Source: Psilocybe azurescens (taxonomy: Eukaryota > Basidiomycota > Agaricomycetes > Agaricales > Agrocybaceae). Taken from it: a DNA stretch of 38,288 nucleotides. Location of the stretch: contig JAJIRX010000270.1 of NCBI GenBank assembly GCA_023853785.1, positions 1-38,288 on the forward strand, written 5' to 3'. The notes beneath the pieces are model-generated. The model was not told the DNA's origin. It searched no databases and saw only the letters and a list, made by a program, of their open reading frames with translations. How positions within the stretch are numbered: the first letter of the stretch is position 1; every line of letters begins with the position of its first letter. The position numbers were made by a program, and so were the translations under genes. Below, piece by piece: positions 9,849 through 19,452 of the stretch.

Positions 9849-10823
9849 ACCCTCTCAGCCGCGACAACGGCTGCTTGCAACCTCTCTTTCGAGAAACACC
9901 TTGAATGCTTCATTGCGTACTGTTATGAATGATATTTTTGCCGTTCCAGTATCCAAGATAGGGGATTAAAATATAATATTTTTCCACAAGTTTTTCAAGC
10001 AGCGCTGCTTGCCGCATCAAGATTGGAAGTTTGTATTACAACTTATGCATAGCAGCCTTGCACATACGAACTTCTGGGCTTGCAATCTTTACATTTGATT
10101 TGTTGTACCATATACTACAGTCAATACTTTCTTTGTATTGAATATCTCTCTTCAATTAAGTACGACGAATGACGCAAAGTAAGTAATTAAGAATAATGCT
10201 CACCTCAGTTGTTCGCAATGCAAATTCGGACTGAGGGAGTTCGTATCGTAGTCCTGTACTTAATATACTAGTGAAAACGGAGAGTCATATCTATTAAGTG
10301 AATAGAAACTAATAAAAGTTGATTGCGTGCTTCAAAGAAAGATGACAAGGAGCTTGTAAGCTCCGAGTCTACTATCCCCGGATCCCCACCCATTCTTTGT
10401 TTTGATCACACATCCAGTTTGACACCCTTTCCCTCCTCCCCTCGCCATAAAATTCGGTATATATATTTATATAGTTCTATTATCAATGAATGTGAACTTT
10501 AATTGAGGAAAAACAAAGCACATTGAGGGAACCCGAATGAGGAGGAGAAAACGCCTCTCATCTGTTTGCCATCATCAGCCAATCAGCGATCGCAAAACGG
10601 AGGTTGGATTAAACCGAAGAACGGGTAAGAGATAGTACGGAATAAAATATATTGTACACTACTGAAAAGGAATGGCGACGACAGGTTCAACGGAAATACG
10701 GCTACACAGCAGAACGAGTCAAACGCTAATGCTCAATGTTTGTTGGCAACCCGGGGTTGCACCGGGAAAGGGAGATCGCCAAATAGATTAATCCAAGTAA
10801 AAGTATATGGATCATTTACATCG

Positions 10824-11501
10824 GAAAAATAACTATTTTTAGTATTAGAAGATAAATTCCACGATGAGTGCCAGCTCATCTACGGATAAGATATCAGTGA
10901 GAAATGGAGATTCCGTTTCGGGATTATTCATGATCTTCATCATACGCCAATGGGCAATTTAATGATCTGCCTTGTCAAGTAAAGTCAAGGGTGCTTCTTT
11001 AGAACCACTCATTATTATATTCAAAATATATAAACCGCGTGTCTCGAGCTCCCTCCATCTACTCTCGGTCGTTCTGACTTTCACAAGAGAGATTTGCCTT
11101 CGCTTTTCATACTTTTACTCGTATCTCTTTTGCTCCCTCCCACCTCTACCCTGTTTCTTTCAGTGTTTGGTACAGCCACTTGGACTCCGTTTCGGATCTC
11201 CTCTTGCTTTCCCAAGCGCTCAGGCCTTTGGCGGCCCGCTTCCTTCCACGTCGCGTCTCGCGCTGCATTCGCGTCGTTGGTTCGACTCCTCGGAGATCAC
11301 GTGACCCGAAATTCTGGGTCGTCTCCTCTGCCGCCAAAGCCCTCCGCACCCACAAAGGATTCGTGTCACACGGATAATTTGTGCTCCTCTCTTATCTCTT
11401 CGGACATCTTATCCCGAAGGAATCTTTTCGATCGGTCAATAGCTTATCACCGACATCACATTTGCTTTGAAAATAACTATTTTCAGTATTAGGAGATAAA
11501 T
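10824..11501. repeat. Pair of 34-bp direct repeats around a TATA-containing stretch
   Basis: AAAATAACTATTTTTAGTAT (starting near 10826, continuing with TAGAAGATAAAT) recurs near 11470 as AAAATAACTATTTTCAGTAT plus TAGGAGATAAAT. Between them lie a TATA box (ATATATAAACCGCG, about 11024-11037), a long pyrimidine-rich tract, and an E-box-like ATCACGTGAC (about 11297). The layout resembles an LTR or a displaced promoter, but no TG...CA ends with a target-site duplication could be matched, so the nature is open. Confidence 0.4.
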
Positions 11502-12135
11502 CACTTTCAGTATTGGGAAAGCAGTGAATCGGCAACCAGCGATGGGATGGGAGGCCGCTTAGATTGTTTTTAGAGTACTTACTTAGAATTTTCAGGTATT
11601 GTGCGTCTATGCGATTAGATTTTCCGGACCTTATCTGCCTGGCTTACTCGGTACTTAGCTGTAGACAATAATTGTACGACGTACTCTGATAAGAGATAAT
11701 GGTTTTCGGGTCTTAAAAGCCTTGCAAATTTTACTTACCCACGATCTGACTGACTGGGTATGTAAGGTCAATGTCAAATGAATATCGTTGGGAGGCGATG
11801 TTGGTTGGATAGGAGTAGATGTATTGATTACTGATAGAGAATCTATGTCGCTACCCTATCAAATGACAAGCAAAATCAGACCCCGGCGTATGTGCATCGC
11901 AGTATTCCATGCAATGAGTACCGAAAAGATGTCACTTCACCAGCCTTCGCTTTCGAATTGAAACGGACTATTATAGGTTATCATGAACAAGTGACCGGAA
12001 AAAGGAGAAGAAAAAGGAATTTTCACGGCCCACCAACTGGCATATAGGTGCATCAAAACTACTCCAAAAGAATCACTGTTACATCCCCATCATATCAGAC
12101 CACCAATGTTAGATTTTCGAAATTCGCCACAGAGG

Positions 12136-13070
12136 TAGTCTCGACCCAGCCAATCTGGATTGATTGGAGAAGAGTGTCTTTCTTCTTCTTCTAGGATTAT
12201 GTGAGGTCGTGAGGTCGTGGAAGGAGCATAGCGGGTAATATTAGTGTCGGAAAGATTATGAGTGGTGGAAGGAGAGCTGGAATCCGACATCCAAATGACA
12301 AGACAGACAAGGAGTGAGGGGGAGATCGAAACGAAAACGAAACAAAACAGAGAAGATGGGCCTGTGATGGAGTCACAACACATCAGGAAGGGCGTGGCGA
12401 GGAGGGGTGGAAGAGAGAAATTAAACAGGTCGTTGCAAGAGAAGAAGGTTTTCCCGGGAAGGTAAAGTTGAGTGAAAAGCATGGGTAAGTATAGCACCTC
12501 TCTTTGCCGATATCTTTGTATAAATAACGTTATGGCGATTCCATTAACGATTTATTCCAGGTTGCGATGGGGGGACTGAAATCGAAATCGAAATCGAACG
12601 CGTAAGGGCCGCCGATCCAAGAAAGTACCCATTAGCATTTGTTTTTTCATGTTTTTCCTTTCTTTTTGGTATATTTTCTGTAGGATGGGGACGGGACGTG
12701 TAGTGTTGGCGTTGCCAGATCGTGCACTCGTGATCTTTGCGTTTTTAATTGGGAATGACTTGAGAAGAAACCCCGAAAAATCCGATGCCAGTAAAAACAG
12801 AGCCTCCCCTTCCCTTAGGAAAAGCACAGGCGCAGTGGGGTTATACATAGGCTTTTTTCGAGGGTACAGCAGCCGGGGCAAGGGAAAGTTTATGTGGACT
12901 GAACCCGCAGTCGCATCAAGGGGATTAATCCCTGTTACTTCTTCAATGCGAATGATGCAAATGTCAGATGTCCGTTCGGATACTAATAGAGTACGCACTG
13001 CGGCACTAACTCAACCTAATTCTAAAAATAGTTACTCTGCAAGACCCAAATTTTTTGATGGACGCTTGGA
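12136..13070. other. Unit B-specific DNA upstream of the membrane-protein gene
   Basis: No homology to unit A is seen. Overlapping ORFs of about 150 codons occur on both strands (12552-12998 minus, 12649-13110 plus), but neither has a recognisable domain, splice signals or a sensible composition. The region supplies the upstream flank for the copy B membrane protein. A purine-rich stretch lies at about 12260-12470. Confidence 0.4.
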
Positions 13071-13133
13071 TTTAAAAAGCTCGTCCAAGACGACATACTG
13101 GGCATTCTGACTACCCCTGCTTCTAGCCCACCA

Positions 13134-13991
13134 ATGGCATCCGCTTTATCAGCCTCACTGTATATCTCAGCGATGACAGTATACACCTTGGACCTATACC
13201 GCACTTATTACTTCAAGAAGAGGTTCATATCCCAAGCAGACTGCAACACGGGATCTGCACAAGATAATTATCTTAACATGCTAGCGAGCTACCAGATGTG
13301 GGGAAATATCTTGTTAGAAATGAAGGCAACATGGAAGACAACGCGCGATGTCTGCATTCTCCTTATGCCGTATGTAATCACACCTCATGATCCCCTGACA
13401 CAAATTGACGCCGGTGGAGACAGGCTTTCGATTGCAATCCTTCAAATCAATGTAGTCGCAGGGACCATATTTGCTCGAACATCTGCGATTTCGGCTTTTC
13501 TATTTGCTACGATGGGTCTCGTCTTGAGTAATGTATACACTTCCAAGAAATTGGACCTAAACGATAGACGCATCATAGACAAATGGGTCAAGGTATGCAG
13601 GCTGCTGTTCAGTATGTACTGAATAACTAATGACTAATTCGACCCCCTTGTCTAAAATCGTAGGCATCGTTGAGCATTGATAGAGCAGAGTCGGTGGAGT
13701 TCTGGGTCTGTTTGATTCTACCCATTTCTTGTACCGTCTGGTCAGTATTTTACAAATCATTTAGAATTTCACATTACGGATAGCTAACATAGGCCATGAA
13801 GGTCCGGTGGTTTCTGCATAGCAGCATTAACTGTTGTTGCATACTCAAGTGCAGCAGGCTCTAACGACACAGCAGGGCCCATAAACAAGGGCCCCGTAAT
13901 AGCCACCTTGATATACTTTGCTGCGTTAGTTTTTTTCAAAGTGGTCAAAACATTCAGGGCAGTCAGATTATTGGGAGGGATAGGATTCTAA
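13134..13991 (+). CDS. Four-helix membrane protein of unknown function, copy B
   Basis: Exons 13134-13592, 13664-13740 and 13802-13991 have exactly the lengths of copy A (459, 77 and 190 nt) and encode 241 residues without a break. Differences from copy A are scattered substitutions: LGIYR to LDLYR near residue 20, VVRRHD to VITPHD near residue 82, AEPINKGSV to AGPINKGPV in the last loop. Four hydrophobic segments are kept. Two intact paralogues within an array where everything else is decaying suggests selection, or recent duplication, of this gene in particular. Upstream DNA differs from copy A beyond about 65 bp, so expression may differ. Function unknown; a lineage-specific membrane protein is my best description. 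Confidence 0.75.
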
Positions 13992-14519
13992 TGGTCATTT
14001 TTTCGTGCGTTCAAATTTCAAGAGAATGCTGTTTGAAGACTTGTTATTGCAACATATTTCTACGTCCCATTATCTGTATTATCGAGTGGAGTAGTTGTTC
14101 GCGCGCTTCATATACGGATAGATGGACTGTTTCCAATCAAATGTACACTATGTGAATTTTTGTCTTGCCATTCGATTGTCTGTTGAAGCTAAGAGTGATG
14201 GCATTGACCATAGAAATTCCATGATGTCGTATAGCGGGAATGTGCCTGTCGCTTGATTATTAGGGTCAAGCCACGGCAGGTGAATACACTAAACACTTGA
14301 TATAATCTTGAAAGAAGAGATCTACTATGCAATAAAAAAGCTTATGGCTGACTGAACAGTGACCCAAGATTCCATGTTGGTCTGAGGGCGGCTTGTTCAG
14401 AGACAAGTGACCTTTTTAGGTTCTAGCCTTGAGGCGACAGTTGTAAATGGGCTGATATGGCTCATTCCCTTGCATAGCTCTTGCATAGCCCTTCTTCCCA
14501 CTCGCCTCAACCCAATAGG
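13992..14519. other. Shared 3' flank of membrane-protein gene B
   Basis: Aligns with 5196-5723 in unit A. No ORF is conserved between the two copies. Probably 3' UTR and spacer. Confidence 0.6.
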
Positions 14520-14627
14520 TCAAAAGTGCCGAGTCTTCCAAAAATAAACGAAGTAGAGAAAATAAGTAAAACTGTTATCCGCATTTTGTCTACTTCATTT
14601 ATTTTTGGATGATCTCGGCACTTTTGA
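14520..14627. repeat. Hairpin element, two-arm version (unit B)
   Basis: The left arm TCAAAAGTGCCGAGTCTTCC and the right arm, whose complement begins TCAAAAGTGCCGAGATCATC, form an imperfect palindrome of about 50 nt per arm around a short AT-rich loop. It occupies the same position as the three-arm element at 5724-5873 in unit A. Noncoding, MITE-like. Confidence 0.82.
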
Positions 14628-15040
14628 AATGGCCCTAGGATCATGCACAAACTGGTTACGACAGCACCAGTCAATTTATTGCTCTACTATTGATTACATA
14701 TGGTATGATATGGATGTATATATGTAATCGGTAACGGAACAACTAAAAACATGTCCAAAAGACGATGAGCGGGATGAGGAGCATTATGATCTAAATAATC
14801 AGAGCAAGTATGTAATGTATGTATATACACATGGATGAATAGAATGGACGTGGTGGATGTGAATGGATATAGAAATACAAATATGAGGAGAAAACCAGGA
14901 CGATGATCATGCTTCAGTCGCGAGTATTTACAGCAGACGAACAGACGGGCTAACGGACAGAAGACAGTGATAGCGAACGATTAGATAGTTGGCCATCGCC
15001 GTGTGCGGATGTTAATGAGAACTATGAGATTTGTGGATGA
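14628..15040. other. Intergenic region downstream of hairpin, unit B
   Basis: Shared with unit A and shortened by small deletions. No gene is seen. Confidence 0.55.
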
Positions 15041-15551
15041 TTACACAGCCTCTGGATATTGTCTGAAATCCAATGAGATCAGAATTTAAAACAGTCAAGA
15101 AAATCGGAGCTGACACACCTTTCTCTTAATCGCTCGAGAAGTGGTATAGCCGCGTTACGATTACCAGCGCCAAGTTCTGCCCGTACTATCGTCGCTTCCC
15201 ACGTCGAGGGCTATTAATGAGATGAAAAAGATAAATCGTCAACAAAGTCTCACACCAATGATGGAGAAGAAGAATACATAGTTCACGGTACACAGGCTCC
15301 ATAACAGGGACACCGGGTGAATTCGAAAGATCATGCGGCGCATGATTATTAGGCGCAGCAACATCCGTAGGGGGATCCAACAACGACTCAAACATGGCCC
15401 TCGCCTGGTCCATATCGTTCACATTCGCATGTCTCGTAATCAAAAAGTTCGCCATGTACACCATTTTTTGAAACTATAGAATATCATGTCTATAAGCGTA
15501 ATAAATCATATTTTCGAAAAACATTTGTCGAACTTGAACTGAGGTTGTCAT
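15041..15551 (-). pseudogene. Degenerate small PPR-like gene, copy B
   Basis: Counterpart of 6338-6893. The ATG at 15551 and the PPR-like segment (NFLITRHANVNDMDQARAMF) are present. However, CAG has become TAG at 15474-15476, stopping the frame after 25 codons unless that segment is intronic, and a deletion of about 60 bp truncates the last exon to QYPEAV before a TAA at 15041-15043. Exon 2 is unchanged. Initiation at a downstream Met could still give a shorter product, but loss of both ends suggests a non-functional copy. Confidence 0.7.
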
Positions 15552-15848
15552 TTTCAAAGATGATTGTCTCCGGCGGAGCGGCGGAACCTGACACCAAGTC
15601 AAAACTCAATGCATACACTCAGAAAACAACTTATAAAACAATTCCGCACGACGTACGCGGACTATAGTGACTTGTATGTATGTAGCAGTGTCGATACAAA
15701 AACACACACACACGGCGTCAGTCTTCAGAATGCCAATAAAATAAAGAAAAACAGTATCTATGTATAACTGTCAAAGAGAAGACAATAACAACAACAGCTC
15801 AAAAACAATACCACAAAGACTGCAAACTATAGTGGATCGATCAATCAA
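15552..15848. other. Spacer before full-length SEC63 3' end
   Basis: Same spacer as 6894-7197, containing the third array landmark at 15688 with its CA tract and an AATAAA near 15737. A (TCAA)n run abuts the SEC63 stop codon. No gene. Confidence 0.5.
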
Positions 15849-18497
15849 TCAATCACTGTCGCTGTCGCTGTCGCTATCGTCTTTATCGTCGTCCGTCCCA
15901 CTGCTCTGCTCCTCGCTTTCTTCCTCCTCTGTGCTTTTCTTGACCTTACCGCCGCGCATCACCGCCATCTGGCCAGCGATGCTGTCCTCATCAGGCTCGG
16001 AGATCTCGTCATCCGAAGGCTGGTCCTCCACCGCGGGCGGGTCTTCAATTTTGAGCTATTATGGATGACGAAAAGAAAAGGTCACATCGTCGTTATCAGC
16101 AAAATGAAAATGAAAATTCAATGTCAAAGAGTATTCCAATTTAAGAACTTACGGAGATCTCCGAAGTAACTTCCTCGCCGACGAAAGTGTCGCTGACGAT
16201 GTATACTTTCCACGTGAAGAGACCCGTGTTCGGTGGGCCTTGGAATTGGATCTTGTATGCGCGGTAGTCCCTGTCGGCGCCTGGCTGGGAGTAAGGAATG
16301 TCGGAAATCTTCATGGGAGGGACGACGACGCGATTAGATTTGTCGTCTGCGAGCACGATCCACCATGAAGGCTTGCGAGTCTGCAAGATTTTTAAAAAAG
16401 GTTTTCGTTCTCAGCAGGTGTAAAACACATTATTCACGAGCATATAATGACTTACTCCAGGCCAGAAAGGCGCATGCGCTACACCGCCGTTCGTTTTCGA
16501 AGACGGCAGTTCCTCAGCGTCTAACCGCGATGCGAGGAATTTCTCGTCTGTCCCTTCCTCAAGCTGCACAGCCTTTTTGGTCTCGTCGACGGTCAGCTCC
16601 GTGGGCGTGCTAGGCGTGGTCCCAGGCGGCGAGATGCGCAGCTTGACGAGGAGATAAATGATAGAAGACGGTGTGACGATCCGTTCGCCAATAACTACAT
16701 ACAACGCACAGTATAGTCAGTATCAAATTATGTAAGCTCCATTTCATTTCGGGATTCAAAGCTCACCTTTGAAAGAAGCGCTGACGATCTCCACCCGGCC
16801 CCATTTCTCCAATGCTTTCTTCACATCCTTCGATCTGGGATCATCTTTCTCTTCCAGAGAGTGCAGAACATCAGTCATATCCTTTGTCCGGGCTGCGAGG
16901 GGCGCAACGTCTTCCTGCTTGATACGTGGCAGTTGTGTTAATCTGAGGCGCTGGGATGCGTTGGTCGGGAGCGCCTGTGCGAGGTATCCGTACAGACGCA
17001 TGATGGCGAGGGTGGGGAGCAGCCATGTTCGGGCGACGGACACATTGAGGAGGGCGTTGAGCAGGAGTGGCGTCTGGAGAAGGACTTCTTTCTGTTCTAA
17101 ACTCGACCCGAGCATGAGCAATCAAATTCATAGTCACAAGCAAAGTCGGTGAGACACCACACATACGTTTCTTAAGTCCCGCATCCTTCACCTCCAATCT
17201 CAACAAATGGGCGTACAGAAGCACGAGAGCTTGTCTCCTCGACTCGTGCAGTTCTCCGTTATGGTCTTGTGCGATTTTGCGTACTTCCATCCATTTAGCG
17301 CCTACTTGCTCCTTGATGATCTTCTCCAAAGCGTCGAGCTCTGCACTGGATTTGGTTTTGCCAGCCGGGAGCTCCCACTTGTACGCCTTGCCAAGCGCGC
17401 CCACCACTTCTTCCATTGATGACTCCTCCTTAATAGTCTTGAAGAACGCCGCTGCTGACTGGGCATTGATACCGTCCTTGGTCTTTTGCCTACTGCCGAA
17501 CCACCATCTTCCCTATGGAAGATATTATGAGTTTGTTGGGTAATGAAAAAGTATACATAGAGAGAAGTCGACGTACGACGAGAGCGGGAAGTGCACCGCC
17601 AAATACAAGCCCGTAGGCGGCGAGCACCCAGATCCTATTTTTGCCTTCGATAATCCACTTAGGGAGCGCAATGCCCATGGTTGTGCTCTGAGGGCCGTCT
17701 GGATGGTTATATTTGATCCAGTTCTCTTTGATACGTTCGTCTGTGAGGCTGTGAGTCCGGGTTTAGTTTCATTGCAAAATGATGATGCGAGGGAACTGAC
17801 GATTTGTAGGCCTTGGTAATCTCTACGAAGCGGTCTTGAATGGCTTCAATTGTCATATTGGCGGTAGCTTTAACTTTGTCGGGATGGCTGTTTGGAATGG
17901 ATAAGACGCAAAGACAATATGGAAATAAGGATATGGGACGTACAATTGCTTCGAGAGTTTTTGAAATGGGATTTAATATCTTTCTCTGGCAAACTCTATC
18001 ATAGCGGTTAGAATAGCTGCCTTGTACTGAGCGGTAAAGACGTACGGTTGAAATGCCCAGAATCTCAAAGGGATTGTATACTTTATTCTCCACCTTCAAC
18101 AAAGACACTCTGTAGCAAACAAATGTGAACAGCGACCATCCTCCAATTAAAAAATAGGTTCTTCAAACATATCGATTAGTCAGTCAAGTGGGCTGTAAAT
18201 GGAAACTTTATCCAACCTTCTGCTGATATTGGGATTGAAAAGTGACCCCCGCTCCTGCTTGCCAATAGCCTCGCGCTGTTCAATGCATGGTGTGCATTGG
18301 CATCCATCGGTAGCTTTCTTGGCTGGAGAAATGATGGCAGGTCTATAAATGCTGCATAAGAATCAAGTTGAGAGTAACTACGCACCGGAACTCTTTGTGA
18401 GAGAGGAAATGGTGAGGGGTATGAGGACCAGGGCAAGGAATGTGATAAGAAAGTACGCGGCCATGACTCCGGCCTCATCGTACTCGTATGTAGCCAT
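15849..18497 (-). CDS. SEC63: SEC63, J-domain component of the ER translocon
   Basis: Sec63 sits in the ER membrane, recruits BiP/Kar2 through a lumenal J domain and works with Sec61/Sec62 in post-translational import. Eleven exons (18497-18386, 18322-18217, 18109-18046, 17995-17944, 17887-17801, 17748-17577, 17512-17167, 17096-16767, 16694-16456, 16380-16153, 16055-15849) give about 647 residues, a normal length. In order: a membrane helix (residues 12-31), a second segment, the J domain (YNPFEILGIS, then HPDKVKATANMTIEAIQDRF with the HPD motif), a third helix (IWVLAAYGLVFGGALPALVV), the helical Sec63/Brl region, the beta-sandwich (WWIVLADDKSNRVVV) and an acidic tail of the type that binds Sec62. 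Exon 4 lacks one A in a run of five (17958-17962), shifting frame between SHFKK and LSKQ; this looks like a sequencing error. The start ATG is followed directly by the first helix. Only complete copy in the array. Confidence 0.93.
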
Positions 18498-19380
18498 TTT
18501 GGCTAGTTTTTAGTGGTTGGAGACCAGGTTTTCCGAGGAGTTTTGAGCCGGCGCGCAGAGTTGCAGATATTAGGTCGAGTATCAGACTCGGATACAGGAA
18601 AAGAGGGAGATTGAAGGAATGAATTCCGCGGGTCTTTAAAGAGAATAAGCAACGACGTGTCCATTGAGCTGGCGAAATCTAAAGCACTGGTGACAATAAG
18701 CATGATGTGATGGTCAGATGATATGTGACAGCTTCCGTTTAAGGCAAGAGGACACACAAATTGTCCAAGTCAAACCTTGTGTTGTAAAGGCTCTCCGGGA
18801 TCCGTCTCCATAAATAATTATTGCGTCCGTACCTGTAATTTCCCTAAATTCTACTTGAGCTAACGGATACACTCACCTACTGAAAGTACTTTGGCCATGA
18901 ATAGATGATGGCTTGTAGTTTCGGAGATTTATTAACATCATTTCTCTCTTCGGATTGATTGGGATCACTTGAAGATCATGGCAATGGAATATCCATGCAC
19001 TAGGTTTTCAGATAGATAAACCACTTAGATGGCTTGAGAACATATCGTTCAAAGAATGCTATGAAGCACACATTTTATACCAAGTTCTTCGATGATTTTT
19101 ATCTCCGCGATAAATCGGCTTTGATTCGGCTTTAATAACACGGAGTACTCACGTACTCGCGTCTAATAGTCGACCCTAACCTGTATCCCACTGGACTCCG
19201 TTACGTAGATTGAAACCAACTAGAGAGACTCTGGTCAGCTCTGGTCCGACAGATAACGGATATTATTTACCTTGTACCATGCGAAACGATGTGAACCGCT
19301 ACCCAGAAAGGGGCGCGGCTCACCGATGGGTGTGATCACGTGACTATAGATGACATCGATTTCAGACCTTTTCAGAAACA
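18498..19380. other. Divergent intergenic region between SEC63 and aldolase
   Basis: About 950 bp between two outward-facing start codons, so it must carry both promoters. No convincing gene; the 84-codon ORF at 18503-18757 overlaps the SEC63 leader and has no recognisable features. An E-box ATCACGTGAC at about 19336-19345 lies on the aldolase side. Confidence 0.5.
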
Positions 19381-19388
19381 TTATATAA
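19381..19388 (+). promoter_or_regulatory. TATA box of the aldolase gene
   Basis: TTATATAA lies 65-72 bp before the aldolase ATG, followed by a pyrimidine-rich leader (CGCATCTCCCCTCGTTCC). This is the usual layout for a strongly expressed fungal glycolytic gene. The CACGTG motif about 40 bp further upstream could bind a bHLH regulator. Confidence 0.6.
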
Positions 19389-19452
19389 CTCGAGCCCCGC
19401 CCGCATCTCCCCTCGTTCCTTTATCCCGAACTTCCACAACCAATTCTTAAAT

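Larger units (their letters stand above)
9545..12135. other. Inverted segment specific to unit B
   Basis: CCTCTGTGG at 9545-9553 and its complement CCACAGAGG at 12127-12135 bound this block. Reading the block in reverse restores the order seen in unit A: the sequence left of 9545 joins to the reverse complement of 12126 downward, matching A from about 2576 to 3050. So the block is inverted relative to A. Its interior (about 9560-11690) has no counterpart in A. It holds a relic exon pair (9554-9848), AT-rich DNA, and a TATA-containing stretch between two direct repeats (10824-11501). No intact gene is seen. Confidence 0.75.
7030..15687. repeat. Tandem array unit B
   Basis: Second array unit, 8658 bp, about 1.6 kb longer than unit A. 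It has the same order of parts: truncated SEC63 (7198-8988), relic mosaic, membrane-protein gene (13134-13991), hairpin (14520-14627) and PPR-like gene remnant (15041-15551). It differs from A by an inverted segment (9545-12135) containing about 2.1 kb absent from A, by a replaced region upstream of the membrane-protein gene, and by more decay in SEC63 and the PPR-like gene. The next landmark at 15688 leads into the full-length SEC63. Confidence 0.8.

Noticed and set aside
10973..11460. Complete solo LTR (TG at 10973, CA at about 11459)
   Set aside because: The bases flanking these ends are not duplicated and there is no primer-binding site or polypurine tract; kept only as a low-confidence repeat feature.
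12552..13110. Overlapping 148- and 153-codon ORFs on opposite strands
   Set aside because: No domains, no splice signals and low-complexity Arg/Phe or Ser/Arg stretches; the two frames shadow each other in unit B-specific DNA.
18503..18757. 84-codon minus-strand ORF upstream of SEC63
   Set aside because: It lies in the leader and promoter region of SEC63, has no recognisable features and ends just before the true ATG.
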